Part shown: piece after piece, positions 7,783-16,503 of the stretch
How positions within the stretch are numbered: position 1 is the first letter of the stretch
Layout of the letters: each line of letters begins with the position of its first letter
Origin: Maritalea myrionectae DSM 19524
Lineage (GTDB): Bacteria; Pseudomonadota; Alphaproteobacteria; Rhizobiales; Devosiaceae
Assembly (NCBI RefSeq): GCF_000423365.1
Contig: NZ_KE384009.1
Location: forward strand, 1,176 to 65,175
Direction: 5' to 3'
DNA length: 64,000 nt
Program-made: the position numbers and the translations under genes
The notes under the pieces: generated by a model
The model's input: the letters and a program-made list of their open reading frames with translations, nothing else
Databases searched by the model: none
What the model was told of the DNA's origin: nothing

Positions 7783-9063
7783 TCATTTGAAAACGGAGGG
7801 AAGCCAAAGTGAAAGGCTTGGAATATAGGTCACCATCATCAACACAAAGATGGCGGCGAAATAGAATGGCCAAATGGTTTTGATGGCCTCCGAAATTCTG
7901 ATTTTGCCGACGGCACACCCGACAAACAGCACGGCGCCTACGGGCGGCGTACAAAGGCCAATCCCCAGATTGAGGATCAAAATGATGCCGAATTGCACCG
8001 GGTCGATGCCATAGGCCAACGCCACTGGCAAAAAGATCGGCGTGGTGATCACAATCAAGGGTGACATGTCCATAAAGGTGCCAAGCAACAACAGAATGAT
8101 GTTGAGCATCAACAGGATGACAAGTGGGTTTTGTGAAACGCCTTTCATCCATTGCACCAACTCGGCGGGTACGCGCAAATAGGCGAGCAGCCAGCCAAAG
8201 GCGGCGGCAGAGCCGATCACGAGGAGCACCATTGATGATGTTCTGACGGCGGACAGTGTGGCGGCAACAAACTCGTTCCACGGCAAGGATCGATAAACGA
8301 GAATGGTGACCGCAATCGCGTAAATCACGGCAATGCCTGAGCTTTCAGAGGCGGTGAACACGCCGGAGCGCACGCCACCAAACATGATCGCCACCAGAAT
8401 GAGGCCGGGCAAGGCTCCAACCAATAGGCCGAACACGGCGCGCGCGCCCGGAAATGGCTCGGTGGAGTAGCCACGCTTTTTGGCCACAAACCAGGCGACA
8501 ATCATAAGAGCCACGGCAAGCAACAACCCGGGAATAATCCCAGCTGTAAACAGGTCGGCGATGGACATACGCCCGCCGGCGGCAATCGAATAGATGATCA
8601 GATTATGCGAGGGCGGCAGCATCAGCGCAATGATCGATGAAACCACAGTAATATTGACGGCATAGTCGCGGCCATAGCCGCGTTCCGCCATTTGCGGAAT
8701 CATCAAGCCACCAATGGCTGACGCATCAGCTGCTGCGGAACCTGAGATGCCGCCAAACATGACTGATGCAGTGATGTTGACTTGTCCCAAACCGCCGCGC
8801 AAATGCCCCACGGCCGCGCCCGCCAGTGCCACAAGGCGCCGGGCAATATCGCCGCGCACCATCAGCTCACCAGCGTAAATGAAAAAGGGAATTGCCAACA
8901 ACGCAAAAACTGAAATGCCGGAGTTTAGCCGCTGGAAAACAACAACGGGGGGCAGCCCCAAAAAGGCGATGGTGGCAAAGCTGGACACGCCAAGACAAAA
9001 GGCCACGGGAGCCCCGATCAACAAAAGCCCGGTGAATGTGCCGAAAAGAACAACAAGTTCCAT
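7783..9063 (-). CDS. TRAP transporter large permease (DctM type), uronate operon
   Basis: Very hydrophobic 426-residue protein with about twelve membrane segments and the DctM hallmark GGISGSAAADASAIGGLMIPQM-type region (shown here over residues 93-114), plus PPSHNLIIYSIAAGG. It forms the ion-driven channel of a TRAP transporter with the small permease at 9067 and the binding protein at 9643. Encoded inside the uronate operon, it most probably imports a hexuronate or an unsaturated uronate. Substrate cannot be read from the permease itself. Confidence 0.93.
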   Translation of the reverse strand: MELVVLFGTFTGLLLIGAPVAFCLGVSSFATIAFLGLPPVVVFQRLNSGISVFALLAIPFFIYAGELMVRGDIARRLVALAGAAVGHLRGGLGQVNITASVMFGGISGSAAADASAIGGLMIPQMAERGYGRDYAVNITVVSSIIALMLPPSHNLIIYSIAAGGRMSIADLFTAGIIPGLLLAVALMIVAWFVAKKRGYSTEPFPGARAVFGLLVGALPGLILVAIMFGGVRSGVFTASESSGIAVIYAIAVTILVYRSLPWNEFVAATLSAVRTSSMVLLVIGSAAAFGWLLAYLRVPAELVQWMKGVSQNPLVILLMLNIILLLLGTFMDMSPLIVITTPIFLPVALAYGIDPVQFGIILILNLGIGLCTPPVGAVLFVGCAVGKIRISEAIKTIWPFYFAAIFVLMMVTYIPSLSLWLPSVFK

Positions 9064-9066
9064 AAA

Positions 9067-9588
9067 TTATTCCTCAATCACGTCGTCGCCAAAGCGGGGC
9101 GTGTGCAAGCCCACAACGCGTCGCAATAACCGTTCCAGGGAAAACAAAACCATCAACACCCCGCCAAAAATCAGCGAAAAGAAGCTGGTGGCGCCGGTGA
9201 TGCCCAAATTGGGTATGGTGGTGGCCCACGTTGTGGCCGCAAGTTGCAAGCCATAACCGATCATGCCGGCGCCAAACGCGATCACCACCAGATCGGAAAT
9301 AGAGTGGCAGATTTTTACCAATGGGCGCGGCAGCACATAGAGCAGGACATCAAAGCTGAGGTGATTTCCCTCGCGAATACCAACGGCAGCGCCGAGGAAA
9401 ATCACCCAGCCCATCAGCAGTATGGAGGACGTTTCGGTCCAGGTTGGGGTATCATTCAGAACAAAACGTCCCCACACTTGCATGCCGATAAAAACCGTCA
9501 TGGCAACCAACCCGGCGCCAGCCATCCACAAAACAAGGCGAGAGAACACGGCCAGAATGCGCGAGAAAGCGAGTACAAAATCGACCAT
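9067..9588 (-). CDS. TRAP transporter small permease (DctQ type), uronate operon
   Basis: A 173-residue integral membrane protein with four predicted helices and the DctQ-type WxETSSILLMGWVIFLGAAVGIREGNH pattern around residues 50-76. The ATG at 9588 was chosen because GGAG lies six bases before it; a TTG at 9600 is the longer alternative. It works with the large permease three bases downstream and is separated from the binding-protein gene by a strong stem-loop at 9608-9634. Confidence 0.9.
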   Translation of the reverse strand: MVDFVLAFSRILAVFSRLVLWMAGAGLVAMTVFIGMQVWGRFVLNDTPTWTETSSILLMGWVIFLGAAVGIREGNHLSFDVLLYVLPRPLVKICHSISDLVVIAFGAGMIGYGLQLAATTWATTIPNLGITGATSFFSLIFGGVLMVLFSLERLLRRVVGLHTPRFGDDVIEE

Positions 9589-9607
9589 TGTGAACTCCAA
9601 TCCGAAA

Positions 9608-9634
9608 ATGCGGGCCAGGCAGCCCGGCCCGCAT
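9608..9634 (-). terminator. Stem-loop between TRAP binding-protein and permease genes
   Basis: Perfect 9-base arms ATGCGGGCC and GGCCCGCAT around a nine-base loop, followed by only three to four T residues on the transcribed side. It probably acts as a partial terminator or as an RNA-stabilising 3' end that leaves more binding-protein message than permease message. Confidence 0.75.
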
Positions 9635-9642
9635 CCTAAAAT

Positions 9643-10623
9643 TTACTCAACTGCTCTGATCTTTTGGACCAAATCTTTGAGCTTGTCGGATTTTACGTGT
9701 TTTTCATACACGGGGTCCATGGCGTTGATGAATGGCGTCTTATCCACGTCTTCAACAATCTCCACGCCTGCAGCGCGTACTTTTTCCTCAGATGCCTTTT
9801 CACGGGCAGCCCAGAGCTCGCGCATGACGGGCACAGAATCTTTCGCTGCGTCGCGAATGAGTTCCTGATCATCAGGGGCAAGACCGTCCCAAGACTTTTT
9901 GCTCATCACCAACACTTCAGGCACGATCAAATGCTGATCAAGGGTGTAGTAGCCTGCCACTTCGTAGTGACCAGATGATTCAAATGAGGGCCAGTTATTC
10001 TCTGCACCGTCGATCACACCTGTTTGAATTGAGGAATAAACCTCACCATAAGGCAATGGTGTCGCGTTGCCGCCCAATGCGCTTACCATGTCCACAAACA
10101 CGTCAGATTGCATCACGCGGAATTTCAAACCTTCAACATCCTCGATGGAAGTGATGGGCTTTTTGCTGTTGTAAAAGCTTCGTGAGCCGCCATCATAATA
10201 AGCAAGGCCAACAAGTCCGTGATTGCTAAATTCGTTCAGAATGGATTCACCGACTTCGCCGTCAACCACTTTGTGCATGTGATCCGTGCCACGGAAAATA
10301 TAGGGCAGCGAGAACACTTTGGTTTCTTCAATAATGTTATTGAATGGCCCAAGACTTACACGGTTCAGATCGATCACGCCCAGCTGGGTTTGCTCGATGG
10401 TGTCTTTTTCTTCACCCAATTGCGCGGAGTGGAACACTTCAACGCAAATTCGGCCATTTGAGCGCTCTTCCAAAAGCTCGCCCATATACTGAACCGCTGC
10501 AACGGTCGGATAGCCTTCAGGGTGGGTGTCAGATGATTTGAGGGTGATGTCGCAAGCGGTCGCCGCTGTTGCGAATGATGCAGACGCCAACAGGGCGACG
10601 ACACTGGTTTTAAGATGTTTCAT
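9643..10623 (-). CDS. TRAP transporter periplasmic binding protein (DctP type), uronate operon
   Basis: Signal peptide [20 protein letters not shown] then a mature DctP-family receptor of about 300 residues. Family features include [45 protein letters not shown] over the middle (the Arg that anchors the ligand carboxylate lies in KFRVM). The ATG at 10623 follows GAGGAAAAC and is preferred to an upstream in-frame ATG at 10650. The protein should bind an acidic sugar; neighbours uxaC and kduI point to galacturonate, glucuronate or an unsaturated uronate. It lies 35 bases after uxaC. Confidence 0.92.
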   Translation of the reverse strand: MKHLKTSVVALLASASFATAATACDITLKSSDTHPEGYPTVAAVQYMGELLEERSNGRICVEVFHSAQLGEEKDTIEQTQLGVIDLNRVSLGPFNNIIEETKVFSLPYIFRGTDHMHKVVDGEVGESILNEFSNHGLVGLAYYDGGSRSFYNSKKPITSIEDVEGLKFRVMQSDVFVDMVSALGGNATPLPYGEVYSSIQTGVIDGAENNWPSFESSGHYEVAGYYTLDQHLIVPEVLVMSKKSWDGLAPDDQELIRDAAKDSVPVMRELWAAREKASEEKVRAAGVEIVEDVDKTPFINAMDPVYEKHVKSDKLKDLVQKIRAVE

Positions 10624-10658
10624 GTTTTCCTCCCAAGAAATTGAAACCAATTAACTGA

Positions 10659-12065
10659 TCAAAGCGCGTACGCTTTTTTGGCCAGTCCATACGTCAGGTC
10701 ATAAGCGACCTGATACGCCTCGTTTTCGCGCAATCGGCCAGTGGCGACCAATTGGGCGAGATAAGAACAGTCGGCCCGGCGCGCCACATCGTGTCGCGCG
10801 GGGATAGAGCAAAAGGCTCGCGTGTCATCATTGAACCCGACTGTGTTGTAAAATCCGCAAGTCTCCGTTGTGGCCTCGCGGAACCGTTTGATGCCTTCAT
10901 AGCTGTCAAAAAACCACCAGGGCGGCCCCAGCTTAAGCGCGGGATAAACCCCCGCCAACGGCGCCAGCTCGCGGCCATAAGTTGTTTCATCCAGCGTGAA
11001 CATGATGATGGTTAGACCCGGCTCAAAGCCAACCGCATTCAATAGGGGCTGCAGCGCGTCCACATAATCTGTGCGTCCTGGAATATCAAAGCCCTTGTCG
11101 CGCCCATATGTGGCCAGCACATCTTGGCTGTGGTTGCGGCGCGAGCCCGGATGCAATTGCAGCGTCAGGCCGTCGTCTAAAGACATGCGCGCCATTTCCG
11201 TAATCATTTGCCCACGGAACAGATCTGCCTCATTGGCGGAAAAAGTGCCGCTGATCACCTTTTGATATAGGGCCGCCGCTTCGGATTGATCGAGATCGGC
11301 AGTGCGGGCGGTGGGATGCCCGTGATCGCTGGCGGTGGCGCCATGTTCTTTAAAGAAGGCACGCCGCGCGCGATGGGCGTTCAAATAGCCTTGCCAATTG
11401 GTGGTGTCTTCGCCAGTGATGGCGCCGAACTGCTCAATATTGGCGTGAAAGCCCTCAAATTCAGGATCGACCACAGCGTCCGGCCGATAGGTGGTCACCA
11501 CCCTGCCCGTCCAGTCACTTTGCGCGATCTGCTTGTGCCACTTCAGATCGTCCAAAGCCGATTCTGTTGTTGCCAAAACTTCAATATTAAACCGCTCAAA
11601 AATCGCTCGTGGGCGGAAATCTTCCTCGCCCAGCTTTTGGTCGATATGGTCATAATATGCATCGGCATTGTCGGCCGTGAGTGGCGCATCTAGGCCAAAC
11701 ACATGTTCAAATGAATGCTCCAGCCACATGGCGGTGGGCGTCCCACGAAACAGATAAAAATTCTCAGCCAGCAATCGCCAGATGGCGCGCGGATCGCGCT
11801 CGGTTTTTTGACCATCAGCTTTGGGAATGCCCAGCGCATCCAATTCAATGCCCTGGCTCACCAGCATGCGAAACGCATAATGGTCGGGCACGACAAACAA
11901 TTCGGCGGGGTTGGAAAAACGTTGGTTTTGCGCAAACCAGGCTGGGTCGCAATGGCCATGGGGGCTGATGATCGGCAAGTCGCAAACAGACTGGTAAAGC
12001 CCCCGCGCCATAGAGCGCACATTTGGGTCAACCGGAAAAAGTCTGTCTGGGTCCAAAATTGCCAT
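10659..12065 (-). CDS. uxaC: Uronate isomerase
   Basis: UxaC isomerises D-glucuronate to D-fructuronate and D-galacturonate to D-tagaturonate, the entry step for both uronates. The 468-residue protein has SPHGHCDPAWFA near the N terminus (metal-binding His pair), VVPDHYAFRML, LHPGSRRNH in the middle, and TFTLDETTYGRELAPLAG; E. coli UxaC has 470 residues. It belongs to the amidohydrolase superfamily. As first gene of the minus-strand uronate operon it is divergent from the GntR regulator at 12178, so its promoter lies in the gap 12069-12177. The ATG at 12065 is preferred over a TTG directly before it. Confidence 0.95.
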   Translation of the reverse strand: MAILDPDRLFPVDPNVRSMARGLYQSVCDLPIISPHGHCDPAWFAQNQRFSNPAELFVVPDHYAFRMLVSQGIELDALGIPKADGQKTERDPRAIWRLLAENFYLFRGTPTAMWLEHSFEHVFGLDAPLTADNADAYYDHIDQKLGEEDFRPRAIFERFNIEVLATTESALDDLKWHKQIAQSDWTGRVVTTYRPDAVVDPEFEGFHANIEQFGAITGEDTTNWQGYLNAHRARRAFFKEHGATASDHGHPTARTADLDQSEAAALYQKVISGTFSANEADLFRGQMITEMARMSLDDGLTLQLHPGSRRNHSQDVLATYGRDKGFDIPGRTDYVDALQPLLNAVGFEPGLTIIMFTLDETTYGRELAPLAGVYPALKLGPPWWFFDSYEGIKRFREATTETCGFYNTVGFNDDTRAFCSIPARHDVARRADCSYLAQLVATGRLRENEAYQVAYDLTYGLAKKAYAL

Positions 12066-12068
12066 CAA

Positions 12069-12177
12069 TATCCGTCCACTTTTGTGTTTCTAGCCGACTA
12101 ATATGCTAGATTACTAGTTGAGTCAAACCAAAAAAGCGGATAGAAAGAAATTCACAATAGAAACGGAGCTCGATGTG
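12069..12177. promoter_or_regulatory. Divergent control region between uxaC and the GntR regulator
   Basis: The short gap must hold the promoters of both the uronate operon (minus) and the regulator (plus). A CTAG-N4-CTAG element at about 12105-12116, within an AT-rich stretch with AATATGCTAGATTACTAG, is the best visible candidate for a dimeric FCD-type GntR operator. No textbook -35/-10 pair stands out. The region assignment is by position; the operator is a guess. Confidence 0.35.
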
Positions 12178-12873
12178 ATGGGGACCAGACTTGCTTCTTT
12201 GGCGACAACGCCGCCTCAGACTGCAACCGACCAAATTTTTGACACGCTCTATCAAGCTGTAATTTCTTTGGAATTGCCGCCGGGGACAAAATTGTCTGAA
12301 GCCGAAATGGCCGCTCGGCTGGATGTCTCGCGTCAGCCGGTGCGCGATGCGTTTTATCGTCTTTCGAAAATCGGGCTGCTGGCCGTGCGCCCTCAGCGGG
12401 CCACCTTGGTGACCAAGATTTCAGAGGCCGCAGTTCTTAATGCGGCCTTTGTGCGGATTGCCTTGGAAGTGGAATGTTTGCGGCGCGCATTTGAAACCAA
12501 TGGCGCGTCATTGATTGCACATCTGCGTGAAAATATTGCCGCCCAGCAAAACGCCCTCGACTCAACCGATCCCGCCGGCTTTCACGCTTTGGATGAAGAA
12601 TTTCACCGCTTGGTGTGTGAACATGCGGGGCATGAGCATGTGTGGGGTCTCATTCAAGATCACAAAGCGCATCTTGACCGCGTGCGTTATCTCACCTTGT
12701 CACAAGAACATCGTGCACGCGTGCGCGGTGAACACTACGAAATTCTTTCCGCGTTAGAAGCAGGCGATCTGCCTCTTGCCGAAAAGAATTTGCGTGCACA
12801 CCTGACCGGGATCAAACCGCATCTGGAAATATTGCGTCGCAAACACGCAGCCTATTTTGAAGAGCGCGTCTAG
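12178..12873 (+). CDS. GntR-family (FCD) regulator of uronate catabolism
   Basis: N-terminal winged helix (residues about 12-78: LPPGTKLSEAEMAARLDVSR, then QPVRDAFYRLSKIGLL) and a C-terminal all-helical FCD ligand domain with the metal-binding pattern DEEFHRLVCEHAGH and later HYEILSALEAGD...HL. Length 232 with the ATG at 12178, chosen for GGAG nine bases upstream; a TTG at 12118 is possible. FCD regulators such as ExuR and UxuR control hexuronate genes, usually as repressors released by a sugar acid. Its divergent position to uxaC makes the uronate operon its likely target. Confidence 0.88.
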   Translation: MGTRLASLATTPPQTATDQIFDTLYQAVISLELPPGTKLSEAEMAARLDVSRQPVRDAFYRLSKIGLLAVRPQRATLVTKISEAAVLNAAFVRIALEVECLRRAFETNGASLIAHLRENIAAQQNALDSTDPAGFHALDEEFHRLVCEHAGHEHVWGLIQDHKAHLDRVRYLTLSQEHRARVRGEHYEILSALEAGDLPLAEKNLRAHLTGIKPHLEILRRKHAAYFEERV

Positions 12874-12918
12874 TAGACCTGGTGCCTAATTGGAGCACGC
12901 TTGTGTCGTCGCGCGATG

Positions 12919-14166
12919 CTATTCGATTAGGATGGCGCGGAAGTCGTTTACGTTGGTCAGTGTTGGGCCAGTGATAAACTGATCGCCCAAGGCCTCAAAA
13001 AAGTGGTGTGCATCGTTTCGTTGCAAATAGTCTTGCGGAGCGCAGCCGAGATCTGTCGCGCGCTGTAAGCTGTCGGGCAAAACAAATGCGCCTGCAACTT
13101 CTGCCGCGCCATCCACACCGTCTGTATCGGCGGCCAGCAGGGTGATGCGAGGATTGCCGTTCAAGGCGATAAGCGCAGCGAGTGCATATTCTGCATTTGG
13201 GCCCCCCACTCCATTTCCGGTTCTGGTAACGGTGCATTCGCCTCCAGAAAGGATCAGCAGTGGTTTTTGCGTGGCCGCGCGATTTGCGGCAATCTCAAGT
13301 GCTTTATGGGCATGGGCGGCGCCCAACTCGCGGGCTTCGCCTTCAAGGTCATCGCCCAACATCAATACGTCACATCCAACTTGTTCAGCCACTGTTTTCG
13401 CGGCGGCCAAAGACTGAGACGGTGCGGCCACCACTTTGTTGCTTACCTTATCTTTTAAAGCCTCAAAATCTTGATCTGGGTCTACGGAAAATTGGGCGAA
13501 CGGAGCCGGGTCTATGCCCCAGCGCTCTAAAATATCTGACACCGAATTTGCTGACGGCGGCTGCGGCACTGTGGGTCCGGACGCGATGACGGCAACATCA
13601 TCGCCGGGCACATCGGAAATGATCAAGCCAAGCACTTGCGCCGGCGCACACGCCGCGGCGAGTTTGCCGCCCTTCACCTGAGATAAATGCCGCCGCACTA
13701 CGTTCATTTGTGAAATAGGGGCACCACTGGCCAGCAAGTCTTTGTTGATTTGTTGCTTTTGCGCGAGGCTAAGGCCATCGCGTGGGGCACATAAGAGCGA
13801 CGACCCGCCGCCAGATATCAGCGCCAGAACCAAATCATCAGGGGTGAGATTGTCGACAAGATTTAGAATACGGCGGGTGGCGTCCACACCGGCTTGGTCG
13901 GGCACCGGATGTGCCGCTTCCACAATCTCAATCTGCTGGGTTGGACGGCTATAGCCATATCGCGTGATAACCAACCCTTCCAAGGGCTGATCATAATGGC
14001 GCTCAACAGCCTCAGCCATCCGCGCGCTGGCTTTGCCCGCTCCAATCACGATCAAGCGCCCTTTCGGCGGCGGCGGTAAATGGGCCGCCAAACAATTCAT
14101 CGGATCTGCGGTTGCGACGGCTTGTTCAAACAAGTTTTGCAGCAGGCGGGTGGCATCGCTTTGCAT
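12919..14166 (-). CDS. Glycerate 2-kinase (MOFRL family)
   Basis: Protein of 415 residues with the two-domain glycerate kinase II/MOFRL architecture: IVIGAGKASARMAEAVE near residue 37, ALISGGGSSLLCAP in the middle, IISDVPGDD, and a C-terminal MOFRL domain with LILSGGECTVTRTGNGVGG and LLAADTDGVDG. Such enzymes phosphorylate D-glycerate to 2-phosphoglycerate; older annotations call some of them hydroxypyruvate reductase (TtuD). It is the last gene of the LacI/ABC/GH63-like operon, where it would use the glycerate freed by the hydrolase at 15259. The start ATG at 14166 follows an in-frame TTG. Confidence 0.88.
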   Translation of the reverse strand: MQSDATRLLQNLFEQAVATADPMNCLAAHLPPPPKGRLIVIGAGKASARMAEAVERHYDQPLEGLVITRYGYSRPTQQIEIVEAAHPVPDQAGVDATRRILNLVDNLTPDDLVLALISGGGSSLLCAPRDGLSLAQKQQINKDLLASGAPISQMNVVRRHLSQVKGGKLAAACAPAQVLGLIISDVPGDDVAVIASGPTVPQPPSANSVSDILERWGIDPAPFAQFSVDPDQDFEALKDKVSNKVVAAPSQSLAAAKTVAEQVGCDVLMLGDDLEGEARELGAAHAHKALEIAANRAATQKPLLILSGGECTVTRTGNGVGGPNAEYALAALIALNGNPRITLLAADTDGVDGAAEVAGAFVLPDSLQRATDLGCAPQDYLQRNDAHHFFEALGDQFITGPTLTNVNDFRAILIE

Positions 14167-14198
14167 CAATCAAATACTCAACCAGTTGGTGGGTGAAA

Positions 14199-15248
14199 TC
14201 ACGAAACGCGCATGCCGTCTTTGTCGAAAAAGCTCAATTTATCTGCATCAAAGCTGAGGCCCACCTTTTCACCAATGTCGAGTTCGGTGCCGCCGACGCA
14301 GCGCACATTGATCCGGCCTACCGCACCGCAATCAACAATCACAAAGCTGTCCGAGCCGAGATATTCGATCAAATCCACAACGCCATCGCATTGGCCCGTT
14401 CCCACTTTTCCCAATGCAATGTGATCGGGGCGGACGCCGATCTGGATGGCATTATCGGTAAAATCATAATTGCCTCCGCGCGCGCCATCTAGTTTATAGG
14501 CCCCGTCCTGCGTGGTGCAGGACATCAGATTCATTTTCGGGCTGCCAATAAACTGCGCGACAAAGGTGTTTTGCGGCCGCTCATAAAGCTCGCGCGGCGT
14601 GCCCACCTGGGCAATTTTGCCAAACTCCAACACAACTATGCGGTCAGCCAAGGTCATGGCTTCCACCTGATCATGGGTCACATAAATCATGGTGGATTGC
14701 AGCGATCGGTGCAGTTTGGCAATCTCATGCCGCATTTCGACCCGAAGTGCCGCATCGAGATTTGATAGGGGCTCATCAAACAGAAAGGCCGTTGGGTCAC
14801 GCACGATGGAGCGACCGATGGCTACGCGTTGGCGCTGGCCGCCCGACAAATCTTTGGGCCGGCGCTGCAGATAGGGCTCGAGTTGCAGCGTTTGTGCCGC
14901 ATAATCCACCTTCTCTTGAATCTCAGCCTTTGGTGCACCTGCGGTTTTCAACCCAAAGGCCATATTGTCCCATACCGACATATGCGGATAAAGCGCGTAG
15001 CTTTGGAACACCATGGCCAGGCCGCGCTTGGCCGGCGGGTGGCCGGTGACATCCTTGCCATTGATTTCCAGGGTGCCGCGCGAAATATCCTCCAAGCCGC
15101 CAATCATGCGCAATAAGGTGGATTTGCCGCAGCCTGACGGCCCGACAAAAACGAGGAATTCCCCTTCATGGATGGATAAATCGATGCCCTTAATCACTTG
15201 CGCATCGCCATACCATTTCTCAACTGATTTCAACTCAATTGAACCCAT
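14199..15248 (-). CDS. Sugar ABC transporter ATPase (UgpC/MalK type)
   Basis: Carbohydrate-type importer ATPase of 349 residues: Walker A GPSGCGKST near residue 36, Q-loop VFQSYALYPHMSV, signature LSGGQRQR, Walker B AFLFDEPLSNLDA, switch His in YVTHDQVEA, and a C-terminal TOBE region (IGVRPDHIAL). The start at 15248 is chosen because AAGGAGG lies five bases before it and it then begins just after the hydrolase gene ends; a longer frame to 15344 overlaps that gene. It powers the MalFG-like permeases of this operon, though such ATPases are sometimes shared between sugar transporters. Confidence 0.93.
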   Translation of the reverse strand: MGSIELKSVEKWYGDAQVIKGIDLSIHEGEFLVFVGPSGCGKSTLLRMIGGLEDISRGTLEINGKDVTGHPPAKRGLAMVFQSYALYPHMSVWDNMAFGLKTAGAPKAEIQEKVDYAAQTLQLEPYLQRRPKDLSGGQRQRVAIGRSIVRDPTAFLFDEPLSNLDAALRVEMRHEIAKLHRSLQSTMIYVTHDQVEAMTLADRIVVLEFGKIAQVGTPRELYERPQNTFVAQFIGSPKMNLMSCTTQDGAYKLDGARGGNYDFTDNAIQIGVRPDHIALGKVGTGQCDGVVDLIEYLGSDSFVIVDCGAVGRINVRCVGGTELDIGEKVGLSFDADKLSFFDKDGMRVS

Positions 15249-15258
15249 CATATCCTCC

Positions 15259-16500
15259 TTAGGTGCGGCCAGCCCAGCTAAGCCAAACGGCGGCTGTCCA
15301 CGTAAATCCTTGTCCGCCAGCAGCGCTGCCGTCCGTCGGATCAAAATATTCAGAAAAACCGCTCTCCTCGATCAGCGTTTTCGTGGCGATGCGCACACGT
15401 TCAGCAAGCGGATGGTTTCTCTCCTCGAGGCCAAGCCCGATCAGCAGATTCATCACGGCCCAAGTTGGCCCGCGCCAATATCGACGGCCATCAAATTTGT
15501 CGCTTTCGGGATCATGGCTGGGTACGCCATATTGCACTTTGTCGAGCACCCGCTGCAATTGCTTGGTTTGTCCCTCTGAATCAAGACCGGCATACCAGCA
15601 CAAGAATGAGGCATTGGATACGCAATTCGCCCATTCGCCGCTGTGGGCATCCCGCGCATCAAAACTTTCAAGCTCAGGATTCCAAAGTGTTTGCGCGCCC
15701 TGCTCCAAAATCTCAATTTCTTCGGTGATGCCGCCAACATCAAGTCCAAGCATTTGCCCCATGGCCAGCAAGTCGCGCTGTGCGCGCAACAAGGTGAAAG
15801 TCATGGTGGGATCGGCAACACGAAACGGGTTTTCGTCTAACAGTTTTTGCTGATCCCAATGCAGGCGCCGCCCCATTTGCACCAGCCAGATATAGCGGTC
15901 GTAATCATATTTTGTCGGGCGCATAGAGCCGTCGACATGCTGGGTATCGCGCCGCACATATTCGCCCACATCTGTCGGGTCGATGCGAGCCATCGGCGCA
16001 TCCCACTCCGGCGTGTTGTCACGCCCCGCTTCCCATGGATGGGTCACGCAAACGGCGCCTCGGTCCAGCCGCCATTGCATAAACCAACTATGCCAGCGGC
16101 GCAGCTTGGGGAACAGCGCCCGCAAATGCTCTTCGCCTAGTGTTTGGTCCTTTTCAAAAATCAGCCGCGCCATGGTTGCGGCAATTGGTGGTTGCGTGAT
16201 GCCGGATGAAGGAATTGGCCCGGTGCCACCCCAAACATCTGGCCCGGGGTAATAACCGGGATCGGCCTTGTGAAACACAATATGGGGCACCATGCCGTCG
16301 GCCCATTGGGCACTAAACAGCGTCTCCAATTCGGCCCAGGCGCGCGCGCAGTCAAACTGCGCAAAGCCAAGCGCGGCAAAGGCGCTATCCCAATTCCACT
16401 GATAGGGGTAAAGCCCTTTGGTTGGGATGGTGTACCCGCCGCGATCATTCATTTTCAAAATGTCGCGCGCCTGTTCGTCTAAATCGATCGTCTTTGTCAT
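15259..16500 (-). CDS. GH63-like hydrolase, probable glucosylglycerate/mannosylglycerate hydrolase
   Basis: A 413-residue (alpha/alpha)6-barrel type hydrolase without signal peptide, so cytoplasmic. Visible motifs are PYQWNWDSAFAALGF (31-45), YYPGPDVWGGTG (83-94), HPWEAGRDNTPEWD (154-167) with candidate acid Asp161, RGPTWAVMN, and SEYFDPTDG (383-391) with candidate base Glu384. These fit the bacterial MgH/GgH group of GH63 that splits mannosyl- or glucosylglycerate to hexose and glycerate. A trehalase-like or other alpha-glucosidase role is possible from fold alone; the glycerate 2-kinase in the same operon is the argument for a glycosylglycerate. Four bases separate it from the permease gene upstream. 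Confidence 0.75.
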   Translation of the reverse strand: MTKTIDLDEQARDILKMNDRGGYTIPTKGLYPYQWNWDSAFAALGFAQFDCARAWAELETLFSAQWADGMVPHIVFHKADPGYYPGPDVWGGTGPIPSSGITQPPIAATMARLIFEKDQTLGEEHLRALFPKLRRWHSWFMQWRLDRGAVCVTHPWEAGRDNTPEWDAPMARIDPTDVGEYVRRDTQHVDGSMRPTKYDYDRYIWLVQMGRRLHWDQQKLLDENPFRVADPTMTFTLLRAQRDLLAMGQMLGLDVGGITEEIEILEQGAQTLWNPELESFDARDAHSGEWANCVSNASFLCWYAGLDSEGQTKQLQRVLDKVQYGVPSHDPESDKFDGRRYWRGPTWAVMNLLIGLGLEERNHPLAERVRIATKTLIEESGFSEYFDPTDGSAAGGQGFTWTAAVWLSWAGRT

Positions 16501-16503
16501 AAA

